Assembly: GCA_937996755.1 (NCBI GenBank)
Contig: CALKUS010000016.1
Span: 1-43,741, forward strand
Length of the DNA: 43,741 nt
Direction: 5' to 3'
Source: an uncultured Pseudomonadota bacterium
GTDB lineage: Bacteria; Pseudomonadota; Gammaproteobacteria; Xanthomonadales; Ahniellaceae
The notes beneath the pieces are model-generated. The model did no database searches. It was not told where the DNA came from and saw nothing but the letters and a program-made list of their open reading frames with translations. Shown here piece after piece: positions 24,362-33,200 of the stretch. The stretch's first letter is position 1. Every line of letters starts with the position of its first letter. A program made the translations under genes and the position numbers.

Positions 24362-26068
24362 TCAGACCCCGAGCTTCGCGAACAACGCCTCGCGCGAGAT
24401 GTTCTCGGCTTCCGTCGCGCGGCGCGCACGGTATTCCAGCGTGCCGGCTTCCATCCCGCGCGCGCTGACCACCACGCGGTGCGGCACGCCGATGAGCTCG
24501 ATGTCGGCGAACATCACGCCCGGGCGCAGGCCGCGGTCGTCGAGCACGACTTCGACGCCGCGGCGCTGCAGCTCGTCGTGCAGCTCCTCGGCCGCCTTGC
24601 GCACCGCCTCGTCGTTCTTCGGGTTGATCACGCAGACGGCGATGCGCCAGGGCGCCATCGGCTCGGGCCAGATGATGCCGTTGCCGTCGAAGTTCTGCTC
24701 GATCGCGGCGGCGACGATGCGCGACACGCCGACGCCGTAGCAGCCCATGTAGGGCGTGCGCGCCTTGCCGGTCTCGTCCAGCACCGTCGCCTGCATCGCC
24801 TCGGCGTATTTCTGGCCGAGTTGGAACACGTGCCCCACCTCGATGCCGCGGCCGATGCGCAGCGTGCCTTTTCCGTCGGGCGACGCGTCGCCCTCGACCA
24901 CCTTGCGGAGGTCGGCGACGCGGGTGATTCGCGCGTCGCGCTCCCAGTTGATGCCCGTGAGGTGCTTGCCCTCGACGTTCGCGCCCGCGACGAAATCGGC
25001 CAGCACGGCGGCCGCGCGGTCGACGATCACGGGAATGGCCGCGGGCAGCCCGGCCGGGCCGATCGAGCCCGGCGTGCAGCCGATCGCGGCGACGATCGCG
25101 CCTTCCGGCGCGAACGTGGCGGCGCCCGGCAGCTCGGCGAGCTTGCTCGCCTTCACTTCGTTGAGCTCGTGGTCGCCGCGCAGCACGAGCGCGACGAGGC
25201 TGCCCTCGTCGCGGCCCTGCACGATGAGCGTCTTCACGGTCTGCGTCGCGGGCACGCCGAGGAATTTCGACACGTCCTCGATCGTCTTCTGCCCGGGCGT
25301 GTCGACCGTCGCGAGCGCAGCGCCCGGCGCCGGGCGCGGCGTCGCGGGCGCGACGGCCTCGGCGAGCTCCACGTTCGCGGCGTACTCGGAGCCGGTCGAG
25401 AACGCGATCGCGTCCTCGCCCGATTCGGCGAGCACGTGGAACTCGTGCGAGACGTTGCCGCCGATCGCGCCCGAGTCGGCCTGCACCGCGCGGAACGACA
25501 GCCCGAGGCGCGTGAAGATGCGCGCATAGGTGTCGTACATGTTGCGGTACTCGCGAGCCATGTCCTCGACGGTGACGTGGAACGAGTAGGAATCCTTCAT
25601 CAGGAATTCGCGCGCGCGCATCACGCCGAAGCGCGGCCGGATCTCGTCGCGGAACTTCCACTGGATCTGGTAGAAATTCACCGGCAGCTGCTTGTAGCTC
25701 TGCAGCTCCTGGCGCGCGAAGTCGGTGATCACTTCCTCGTGCGTCGGGCCGAAGCAGTAATCCGCTTCCTTGCGGTCCTTGATCTTCAGCAACTGGCCGC
25801 CGAACTTCTCCCAGCGACCGGTCTCTTCCCACAGCTCGCGCGGCTGCACGGCGGGCATCAGCAGCTCGAGCGCGCCGGCGCGGTCCATCTCCTCGCGCAC
25901 CACCTGCTCCACCTTGCGCAGCACGCGCAGGCCGATCGGCGACCAGGTGTAGATGCCGGCCGCGAGCTTGCGGATCATGCCGGTGCGCAGCATGAGCTGG
26001 TGGCTCACGATCTCGGCGTCGCCGGGCGACTCCTTGACCGTGACGAGGTGGAAGCGGGACAGGCGCAT
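24362..26068 (-). CDS. proS: Prolyl-tRNA synthetase (bacterial type)
   Basis: A 568-residue class II aminoacyl-tRNA synthetase that charges tRNA-Pro. The opening KESPGDAEIVSHQLMLRTGMIRKLAAGIYTW-type region is read from residue 12; motif 2 is around FRDEIRPRFGVMRAREFLMK, and motif 3 is GCYGVGVSRIVAAAIEQ near residue 440. The inserted editing domain between motifs 2 and 3 (about 225-405) marks the long bacterial form that clears alanyl-tRNA-Pro. An anticodon-binding domain closes the protein. The gene lies 65 bases downstream of alkB at the end of the lasso locus. A TATCAT hexamer (minus strand, 26108-26103) may give it its own promoter. Confidence 0.96.
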   Translation of the reverse strand: MRLSRFHLVTVKESPGDAEIVSHQLMLRTGMIRKLAAGIYTWSPIGLRVLRKVEQVVREEMDRAGALELLMPAVQPRELWEETGRWEKFGGQLLKIKDRKEADYCFGPTHEEVITDFARQELQSYKQLPVNFYQIQWKFRDEIRPRFGVMRAREFLMKDSYSFHVTVEDMAREYRNMYDTYARIFTRLGLSFRAVQADSGAIGGNVSHEFHVLAESGEDAIAFSTGSEYAANVELAEAVAPATPRPAPGAALATVDTPGQKTIEDVSKFLGVPATQTVKTLIVQGRDEGSLVALVLRGDHELNEVKASKLAELPGAATFAPEGAIVAAIGCTPGSIGPAGLPAAIPVIVDRAAAVLADFVAGANVEGKHLTGINWERDARITRVADLRKVVEGDASPDGKGTLRIGRGIEVGHVFQLGQKYAEAMQATVLDETGKARTPYMGCYGVGVSRIVAAAIEQNFDGNGIIWPEPMAPWRIAVCVINPKNDEAVRKAAEELHDELQRRGVEVVLDDRGLRPGVMFADIELIGVPHRVVVSARGMEAGTLEYRARRATEAENISREALFAKLGV

Positions 26069-26133
26069 CGGATCGGCCGCTCGCAGCAGAAAAAGGTCGC
26101 GGATGATAAGCCGCGCGGGCTGGAGCTAGCCAG

Positions 26134-26712
26134 CTAGATCGCTCCGATATGGCGGAACGTCAGGTTGATCCGCGCCTCCGCGGCCCTCGTGCGGGGCAGC
26201 GCATGCTGCCAGTGCGCCTGCGTCGTGCCGCGCATGACCAGCAGGCTGCCCGGCTCGAGCACGAGCGCGTGGCGCAGCCCGAGCGCGCGGTGGCGCAGCG
26301 TGAACCGGCGCGGCGCGCCGAGGCTCAACGATGCGATCACCGGTGCCGGGCCGAGCTCGGGCTCGGCGTCGGCGTGCCAGCCCATCGCGTCGCGACCGTC
26401 GCGATAGAGGTTCGCGAGCACGCTGTTCGCGACGAAGCCGGTGCGCGCCGCGATCGCGTCGCGCAGCGCCGCGACGGGCGCGGGCCACGGCCGCGGCTCG
26501 AAGCGCACGCGCGAGTAGGTGTACGCCGTGCCGGGATCGCCGATCCAGCACGACAGGCGCGGCGCCGGCACCTCGCGGCCGAACAGGCGCACGTGGTGCT
26601 GTTCCCACGGCACCGCTTCGCGCACGGCTGCGAACGCGCGCGCGGCGGCGCCTGCATCGAGGAAGCCCGGCAGGTACTCGAGCTCGGCGTCGGCGAGCGC
26701 GATTGCGCTCAC
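26134..26712 (-). CDS. AlkB-like 2-oxoglutarate/Fe(II) dioxygenase
   Basis: A 192-residue oxygenase whose sequence is of the AlkB/ALKBH2 type, which oxidatively removes methyl lesions from DNA or RNA bases. The iron triad is H113-x-D115 (GWHADAEPE) and H170 (HWQHALP); the 2-oxoglutarate contacts R181 and R187 lie in RINLTFR. NSVLANLYRDGRDAMGWH is the usual core. The start is GTG 26712, overlapping the RRE gene stop (GTGA), so it is translationally coupled to the lasso biosynthesis genes. This may be accidental placement of a repair gene or an accessory role; the residues favour a normal AlkB. Confidence 0.88.
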   Translation of the reverse strand: MSAIALADAELEYLPGFLDAGAAARAFAAVREAVPWEQHHVRLFGREVPAPRLSCWIGDPGTAYTYSRVRFEPRPWPAPVAALRDAIAARTGFVANSVLANLYRDGRDAMGWHADAEPELGPAPVIASLSLGAPRRFTLRHRALGLRHALVLEPGSLLVMRGTTQAHWQHALPRTRAAEARINLTFRHIGAI

Positions 26713-26984
26713 CCTGCGGGCAGGGGCTCGATCAGCCCGCGCGCGAGGAGGTCGGCGCAGAACGCGCCGCAGTCGGCCGCCGCGACTTCCGGCGCCACGG
26801 CGAACTCGGCCGCGACGCGCGCGGCGACCGCATCCGTGTCCAGGCCTGCGATCAGCCAGCGCAGGATAGCCGTGCCGACCGCGTTCACTTCCGCGTACTC
26901 GCCGCGCGCGCTGTCCAGCACGACGGCGCGCGGCAGCGCGGTCTGCGCGAGGACGCCCGGGCGGAGCCGGTACCGGGTGCTCAT
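26709..26984 (-). CDS. Lasso peptide B1 protein (PqqD-like RRE)
   Basis: A 91-residue RiPP recognition element of the PqqD fold. The family pattern is clear: RLRPGVLAQ, then VVLDSARGEYAEVNAVGTAILRWL, then a helical C-terminus ending DLLARGLIEPL. In lasso pathways this domain binds the precursor leader and delivers it to the B2 peptidase. ATG 26984 overlaps the B2 stop (ATGA). It is a free-standing B1, as in split-B lasso systems, rather than fused to B2. Confidence 0.9.
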   Translation of the reverse strand: MSTRYRLRPGVLAQTALPRAVVLDSARGEYAEVNAVGTAILRWLIAGLDTDAVAARVAAEFAVAPEVAAADCGAFCADLLARGLIEPLPAG

Positions 26985-27379
26985 CGACCGAACTCGAGCG
27001 CGGTGGGGTCGCGCTCGAGCGGCGCGAAACCGGCGAGCGCCTCGCGCGCGTCGCCGTACGGCTCGCCCGCCGCGTCTTCCACCCACGCGTGCGCGCGGAA
27101 CGGGCCGGCATCGCGGCGCACGCCGAGGCGCAGGCGCACCGGCAGCGACTCGCGTCGCGCGGTTTCGACCAGCAGGACGGCGCGGTCGAGGCAACGGCTG
27201 CGCGGCACGAAGCGCGACGCCCGCGCGATTCGCGCCGCGAGCTCGCGGCATCGCGCGGCTTCGGCCGCGCTGATGGAACGCGACGGCACGGCCGTGAGCG
27301 CGAGCAGCCGGTCGCCGCGCACGCGCGCGAGGCGCAGGCGCGTGCGCAGCAATGCGAACCAGGCGCGAATCGTGGTCAC
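26981..27379 (-). CDS. Lasso peptide B2 protein (leader peptidase)
   Basis: A 132-residue transglutaminase-like cysteine protease of the lasso B2 family, which cuts the leader from the precursor so that the core can be cyclised. The likely triad is C63 (RSRCLDRAVLL), H97 (FRAHAWVED) and D110 (GEPYGDA); the H-D distance is close to that in McjB. The N-terminal 30 residues form a basic helix. The start is GTG 27379, overlapping the kinase stop (GTGA). The protein is of normal length for stand-alone B2. Confidence 0.9.
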   Translation of the reverse strand: MTTIRAWFALLRTRLRLARVRGDRLLALTAVPSRSISAAEAARCRELAARIARASRFVPRSRCLDRAVLLVETARRESLPVRLRLGVRRDAGPFRAHAWVEDAAGEPYGDAREALAGFAPLERDPTALEFGR

Positions 27380-28308
27380 GTCGGCTGCCACGCCTCGAGC
27401 AGCGCCGCCGTGCGTGCCGCGTTCCGCGCGAGGTGCGCGAGGTCGTCGGGCACGGTGAGCGCGAATGCGGGCACGGCCTGCGCCACGCTGCGCGCGAACC
27501 ACAGGTGCTCGGCCAGCAGCTCGGGCGCGAACAGCCGCGTGCCGGCGGTGCGCCGCAGCAGCAGCACGGTCGCCGCGGTCGCGTCGAGCGCGCGCAACGT
27601 GGGTGCCGGCAGCGCCGCATCGCGCGCGAGCAGCAGCAGCGCCGCCGGGCGCAACGGCTCCGCGCCGCGATGCCAGTGGCGCGGCTCGAGCTTCAGCTGC
27701 GGATGCGCCGGCCACACTTGCACGTCGCCGGCGGCGCAGCTCGTGGGCACGATGTCGTCGGCGAGACGGGCCCAGCCGTCCTGCGCGCCGAGCAGCGCGG
27801 CGCTCGTCGACTTGCCGGCGCCGCTCGCGCCGAGCAGCACGAACGCGCGGCCGCGCGCATCGCGCACGGCGGCCGCGTGGAGCGCGAAGCAATGGCGCTG
27901 CGCGAGCGCGAGCACGGCGCCCACGCCGAGCAGCGCTTCGACGCTGGCGTGCGCGGGAACGTCGTCGCCCAGCGCGACGACGCCGTCGTCGCCGATCGCC
28001 AGGGTGCCGCGATCGTCGAAACGCACGCGCAGCCCGCGCGCGTCGGCGTCGCACGCGAAGCCGCGCTGCGCGTCGTCGAACCAGGCGACCGAACGCCATT
28101 GCGTGGCCGGCACGTCGCGCGCCATGGGGCCGGGCGGCCGCGTCGGCACGTCGCGCGCGAAGCCGGGCAGCTCGCCGTCCGCATGTGCGACGCACGGGCC
28201 GACGCGCGCGCGCCACGCGAACGCGCCGTCGCCACCGGGCACGCGGAGGAAGATCGGTTCCAGCGTGTGGGGATCGAAGGAGTGGCGTCCGTCGTCCGGC
28301 GCCGGCAC
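27376..28308 (-). CDS. HPr kinase-like protein of the lasso locus
   Basis: A 310-residue protein (start GTG 28308, 19 bases after the precursor stop; the open frame goes further upstream but overlaps the precursor). The C-terminal half is an HPrK/P-like kinase domain: FALHAAAVRDARGRAFVLLG leads into the P-loop GASGAGKST (160-168), and D184-D185 in RLADDIVP match the second acidic pair of the family. In the paeninodin pathway such a kinase phosphorylates the C-terminal Ser of a lasso precursor. Here the precursor ends in Pro, so another Ser or another role must apply. The N-terminal half (about 1-130) has no motif I recognise. It is coupled to B2 downstream. Confidence 0.85.
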   Translation of the reverse strand: MPAPDDGRHSFDPHTLEPIFLRVPGGDGAFAWRARVGPCVAHADGELPGFARDVPTRPPGPMARDVPATQWRSVAWFDDAQRGFACDADARGLRVRFDDRGTLAIGDDGVVALGDDVPAHASVEALLGVGAVLALAQRHCFALHAAAVRDARGRAFVLLGASGAGKSTSAALLGAQDGWARLADDIVPTSCAAGDVQVWPAHPQLKLEPRHWHRGAEPLRPAALLLLARDAALPAPTLRALDATAATVLLLRRTAGTRLFAPELLAEHLWFARSVAQAVPAFALTVPDDLAHLARNAARTAALLEAWQPT

Positions 28309-28327
28309 GGCTATCGTTCGCCGCTGC

Positions 28328-28492
28328 TCAGGGGCAGCCGGGGCACTTGAAGTTGGAGCCGCCACCGCTGTCGCCGAGGCCGGGCGAGGCACCGAGCGTG
28401 AGCTCGCGGAGGTCGCCGAGCCACACGAGCGCAGGCGGCTCGTAGGGCGCGCGCGCGGGCGTTGCTTCGTGCTCGCGATGCAGGAGAGTCAT
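28328..28492 (-). CDS. Lasso peptide precursor
   Basis: A 54-residue RiPP precursor. The start ATG 28492 overlaps the cyclase stop (ATGA). The leader matches the lasso consensus Y-x2-P-x-L-x3-G-x5-T exactly: Y17, P20, L22, G26, T32. Cleavage after residue 33 puts Thr at -2 and Gly34 at +1, giving a 21-residue core. The ring would be GASPGLGD, closed from Gly1 to Asp8. The tail begins SGGGSNFK and ends CPGCP, with Cys17 and Cys20 of the core in a C-x2-C. A tail disulfide would be similar in principle to class IV lasso peptides; metal or thiol chemistry is another option. The precursor is third in its operon, after the cyclase, rather than first. Confidence 0.9.
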   Translation of the reverse strand: MTLLHREHEATPARAPYEPPALVWLGDLRELTLGASPGLGDSGGGSNFKCPGCP

Positions 28493-30279
28493 GTCTTCGA
28501 TCCTAACATAGGCCATTCGCGCGCCAGCGCGCGCCACCACCGTTCATGCGACACGGCCTGCCACAGCAGCAGGTCGTCCGCCTCGACGGGCGAGGTCGTG
28601 TTCCACGCGCCTTCGAGCGCCTCGCGCCGCACGTACGCGGGCCAGCGCGCATCGGGCGCGAACAGCAGCGCCTCCGCCTTCGGCCGCGAGCGGCCGCGCA
28701 GTGCGGCGCGGAAGAACGGCAGCAGGCTGCCCGACTTCGGGCGCTGGCGCACGCCTTCCGGCAGCCGGCCGACGAGCATGCGCCGCGTGAGCGCCTTCTC
28801 CTGGCCGTGCCGCCACTGCACGTCGGGCGGAAGCGCGAGCACGAACGCCAGCACGCGCGGGTCCCGGTAGGGGTAGCGCAGCTCGATGCCGTGGCGATCG
28901 CTCCAGAACGTGTCGAGCGACGCGTCGAGCGCGGCGGAGCGACCGAGCACTGCACGGCGCAGGCGGCGATTGATGCGGCTGTCGCCCGCGGCGTCGGTGC
29001 TGGGCGGCGCGGCGGCCAGCGCCTCGCGTGCGCGATCGCCGAGCCATGCCGGTGGCGGCGACTGCGCCGGACGCAGCATGCGCCGCAACGGCGCGCGCCA
29101 ACCCTGGTCGCGCCACAGCGAGCGCGCACCGAACTGGCGGATGCGGCCGCGCAGCTCGTTGCCGAGCACCGTGCCGCGCCGCGAGCGCAGCAAGCCGGCG
29201 AGCCACGCGTCGGCTTCGGGATACACGTGGTCGCCGTAGTTGCCCGACAGCATCTCCTGGCAACCGTTGCTGCGCGCGAGCGCAAGCTGCTGCTGCTTCA
29301 ACGCGCGGAATGCGTTCGCGGACGGCGCGTCGGGATGCACCGGTGCGTCGGCATCGCCGAGCGGCAGCAACGCGTCGCCGTCGAAGACGTGCGGCGTCGC
29401 GCCCGTATGCGCGCAGATCGCCCGCACGTGCGCGCCTTCGTCGCACTGCGGCCAGTTCGGCAAGGACCAGCTGTAGGCGGCGACGCGATCGCGCGCGCAG
29501 GCCGCGAGCGCCCCCGAGTCGAGCCCGCCGCTCAACGAAATGCCGGGTGCGCGCGCGTCGCCGAGCGCAGCGTCCACCGCGGAAGCCAGCGCCGCATGCC
29601 ACGCATCGGCGTACGCGTCGTCGTCGGGCAGGCGCAACCAGGCGCGCGGCGACTCCGGCGTCGCGAAGTCGCGCGCGCGCGCCCCGACCGCGTCGATGCG
29701 CAACAGCGTGCCCGGCACGACTTCCTCGACGTCGGCGAACCAGCCCGCTGCGCCCGGCGGCGGGCGCAGCGCGAAATGCGCGGCCACCGCGGCCTCGTTC
29801 TCGCGCAGCGTGCGGCCGGCGAGGCGCAGCGCGGCATGCGCTTCGCTCGCGGCGGCGACCACGTGCCCGTGGCGCGTCCACCAGAGCGGACGCTGGCCGG
29901 TCGCGTCGCGGCCGAGCCAGACGCAGCGGCGACGCTCGTCGACGATCGCGAACGCGAACACGCCGGCGAGCGCGAGCAGGTTTTCCTCGCCCGCGCGGAA
30001 CGCGGCGAGCACGCGCGCGGCGTCGCCGCCCGCACCGCCCACCTTGCAGTCGGGATCGAGCCGACCGTCGAACAGCACGGCCACGCCCTCGGCCGCCGCC
30101 AGCAACTGGCCCTCGACGCGCTCGCGCAGGAAGGTCCGCCCGATCCAGCCGGACCAGCCGGCGCCCGCGACGCGCAAGTCGCCCGCGGGCGCGCGCGGCG
30201 CGAGCGCCGCGATCGCGCGCGCGTCGAGCGCCGTGTCGGCCGTCGCGGCAGGCGCGAAGCGCACGGCGACGACCGCCAT
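28489..30279 (-). CDS. Lasso cyclase (asparagine synthetase-like, C protein)
   Basis: A 596-residue enzyme with an N-terminal glutamine-amidotransferase-like domain (about 1-200) and a C-terminal ATP-dependent synthetase domain. The PP-loop is S250-GGLDS255. In lasso pathways this protein adenylates the Asp/Glu side chain and joins it to the freed N-terminus of the core. The N-terminus is MAVVAVRF, without the Cys2 needed for glutaminase activity, as expected for a cyclase that does not release ammonia. Other family stretches are FAFAIVDERRRCVWLGRDATGQRPL and LRYPYRDPRVLAFVLALP. The ATG at 30279 lies 5 bases after the C25 protease stop. Confidence 0.92.
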   Translation of the reverse strand: MAVVAVRFAPAATADTALDARAIAALAPRAPAGDLRVAGAGWSGWIGRTFLRERVEGQLLAAAEGVAVLFDGRLDPDCKVGGAGGDAARVLAAFRAGEENLLALAGVFAFAIVDERRRCVWLGRDATGQRPLWWTRHGHVVAAASEAHAALRLAGRTLRENEAAVAAHFALRPPPGAAGWFADVEEVVPGTLLRIDAVGARARDFATPESPRAWLRLPDDDAYADAWHAALASAVDAALGDARAPGISLSGGLDSGALAACARDRVAAYSWSLPNWPQCDEGAHVRAICAHTGATPHVFDGDALLPLGDADAPVHPDAPSANAFRALKQQQLALARSNGCQEMLSGNYGDHVYPEADAWLAGLLRSRRGTVLGNELRGRIRQFGARSLWRDQGWRAPLRRMLRPAQSPPPAWLGDRAREALAAAPPSTDAAGDSRINRRLRRAVLGRSAALDASLDTFWSDRHGIELRYPYRDPRVLAFVLALPPDVQWRHGQEKALTRRMLVGRLPEGVRQRPKSGSLLPFFRAALRGRSRPKAEALLFAPDARWPAYVRREALEGAWNTTSPVEADDLLLWQAVSHERWWRALAREWPMLGSKT

Positions 30280-30284
30280 GGCGA

Positions 30285-33200
30285 TCAGCGCAGTGGCATG
30301 GCCGGGTCGCCGAGCAGGGCGGTCCCGAGCCACGCGTCGCGGCGCTCGGGAGACGCGAGCGCGACTCGGCGTTGCGCCGCGAGAACCGCATCGCCCACGC
30401 GCGTGCCCGTGGCGAGCTCCGGGAACAGCAGGTTGCCGAGCGCCGCGTGGCTGGCCACCTCGGTCAGCGCCGTGGAACCGAACGCCGCGGACGCACCCCG
30501 CTCGGGCGTGAGCAGCAACGAATGCGCCAGCGTGTTGGCGGCGGGCGCGACGAAATAGGTGTTCCAGCAGCCCCACTGCAGCACGAGCGACGGATGGCCC
30601 GCGTTGCCGAGCGTGGCGACGTCCGCCGCGGTGAAGATCGGGTCGAAGGTCCACTGCCCGGGCGCCGAGTGGCCGTAGAAGCTGACCAGGCCGGGGCCGC
30701 GACCGAAGCCGTCGAGCAGCGCGGCGCGCGCGCCCGGCACGCCCAGGTCGTCCACGTAGGCGCGGGCGAACTGCCAGGCCCCGGGCAACTGCGCCGCGAA
30801 ATCGTCGGTCGCGGTGCGGAACGATCCGCCGGCCTCGGCGGCGCCGGCGACCAGCAGCGCTTCGCGCGAAGTGCCGGATTCGTAGGCGAGGATCTTCGCG
30901 ACGAGCGCGTCGAGGTCCGCCGGCGAACGCGCCGGCAGGCGACCGATCGGCAGGTCGGCGAGCTCGTCGCCGTCGAGGTCGGCCAGCAGGCCGTCGGCGG
31001 GCGCGTAGCGGATCACGTCGCTGGTCCGCGCATAGGCGGTGGGCACGAGGCTCACGGAACCGATGCCCAGGTTGTCGGCGTAGTCGTAGGTGTCGCCACC
31101 CGCGATCAGGACGTAACGCGTGCCGCGCAGGGCGACCGCGTCGCGCAGGTACGCCGTGATCGCCGCGGGGTCCGGCGTGCCGCCGCTGTAGCGACGATAG
31201 ATCTGCTCGACGTCGACGACGTCGGACGCCAGCCCCTGCGCACGACGACGCGCGACGAGCGGCGCGAGCGACGCGTCGAATGCGGGTCGCGAGATCGCAA
31301 GCCACGTCGCGGCGCCGGACAGGATGTCGGCGGCCGGCGGCAGCGCATCCACCGCGGGCTGGAAGAAGGCGGCCCGGCTTGCGACCCACCAGTCGCCGCG
31401 CGGCACGTCACCCGCGGCGACGAATGCGGCGAAACCACCGGGTTCCGCGGCGGTGCGGACGTCGCGCACGCGCTGCCAGCTGCCGCCCAGGCGTCGATAC
31501 GCGACCACGTCGCTCGCCGGCAGGCCGTGCACGACCAGCGACGCGCCGGAGCGCGACGTGGCCGCGACCTCGAATCCGTCGACGAGCAGCGATGCGCCCG
31601 TTTCCGCGCCGGGCAGCGTGCCGAGCACTGCATTCGCGGGTGTCGGGCTCGTCGCGACGGCGAGGCCGAGCCAGCGTCCGTCGCGCGCGACCGGAAGGCG
31701 CGGATAGCGCAAAGCCAGGGCGTCGACGTAGACGAGGTCGAAGTCGTAGCCGGTGTCACCCGTTGCCGCGACCCGCAGCTCGTGCCCGCCGTCCGCGAGG
31801 CCGGCCGTCGCGATCGTCGCCGACCACGCCGCGATGCCGTCCGCGGTCGTCGTCGTCGCCGGGCCGCCGTCCAGCGCCAGCACGACGCGATGGTCCGGCG
31901 CGTCGCCCGACCACTGCGTGACGCCGACCAGGTCGGCGCGCGCCTCGGCGGGCACGCCGGGCACCGCGGCGAGCGCGTCGACGGAGAGCGTCGTCGCAAA
32001 TGTCGCGGGCGTGCCGGCGTAGGCCAGCAGTCGTTCGGCGTACCAGGGATCGGACGTCGGCGAGCCGATGTTGTACTGCCGGTCGGGGGCGTACCGCGCT
32101 TCCGCGAACGACCACGTGGCCACGGGCGTACCCGCGACGTCGTCGAGCGTGGCGATGCCGAGCGCCCGCGTGGCGTCGCGCGACACGACGTGGACGCCGG
32201 CGCGCGAATACAGCGAATCGTCGGGCTCGGCGTAGAACTCGATCGCGCTTCCCGGCCCGAACGTCGCGGGTCCGTCGACGTAACGCGCAACGGGCTGGCC
32301 GCGCCGCGTCACGGCGATGTCGCCCGCCCGCGCGCCCGCGAGGTCGACGCCGGCCGCGAGCAGTGCCTCGAACGTGACGCGCTGGAAGCCGCGCTCGACC
32401 ACGCGCACGCGCGCCTCGGCCGATGCCGCCACCGCTGCCTTCGGGGCGCCGGCCGCCAGCGCGGCCCTGATCGACCGCCAGTCGACGCGATCGTCGAGCG
32501 GCTGCGCGCCATAGCGCTGCCCCGCGACGAACGGACCCGCGAGCCGCTCGCCGCCGTGCACGTCCACGTCGCCGAGCCACCACTGCCCGTCGAGCGGGGG
32601 CGCCGTGAGCGCGAGCGTGTAATCGCTGCGCTCGCCGGTGGTCGTACGCAGGCTTGCCACCGGCGTGCCCGTCGCCGGGCGACGATGGCCGGCCGCGCCT
32701 TCGTACACCCGGAACGCGACGTTGCCGGTCTCCGTGGCCGTGGTCCAGCGCAGGTGCGTGCCGTCCGAAGCGGCGAACGCGAGCGTTACCGGCGTCGTCA
32801 CGCATTCGTAGCCGGGGTTCACGCCCGGCAGCTGGCCCGTGAACGTCACCGTACCCACGTACCCGGCACCACCGCCCGCGCCGTAATTGTCGAGCGCCGT
32901 GGTCGTCCGGCCCTGCGCGCCGCCGTTGACCTGGCGCACGGCGAACGTGGTCATGTTGCTGCCGGTCCAGATCACGCCACCCGCGCCGCCGCCGCCGGGA
33001 CCATGGCGCGCGCCCGGCGTTCCGTTCGGTGGCTCGTTGATCCAGGCATCCGCACCCACGCCGCCGTTGGCGCGCAGGTTGATCGTGGTCAGCACGTTGA
33101 AGGTCGTTGCCGGGTCGCTCTTCAGCACGATGCTGCCGCCCGCGCCGCCGCCGCCGCCGCCATCGTTGTCGGGTGCCGGACCGGTCGCGCCGTTCGCGAG

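Noticed and set aside
26134..26712. AlkB-like protein as a dedicated peptide hydroxylase
   Set aside because: The RxNLTFR and HxD...H-x-LP motifs match nucleic-acid AlkB enzymes closely; a tailoring role is kept only as a possibility.
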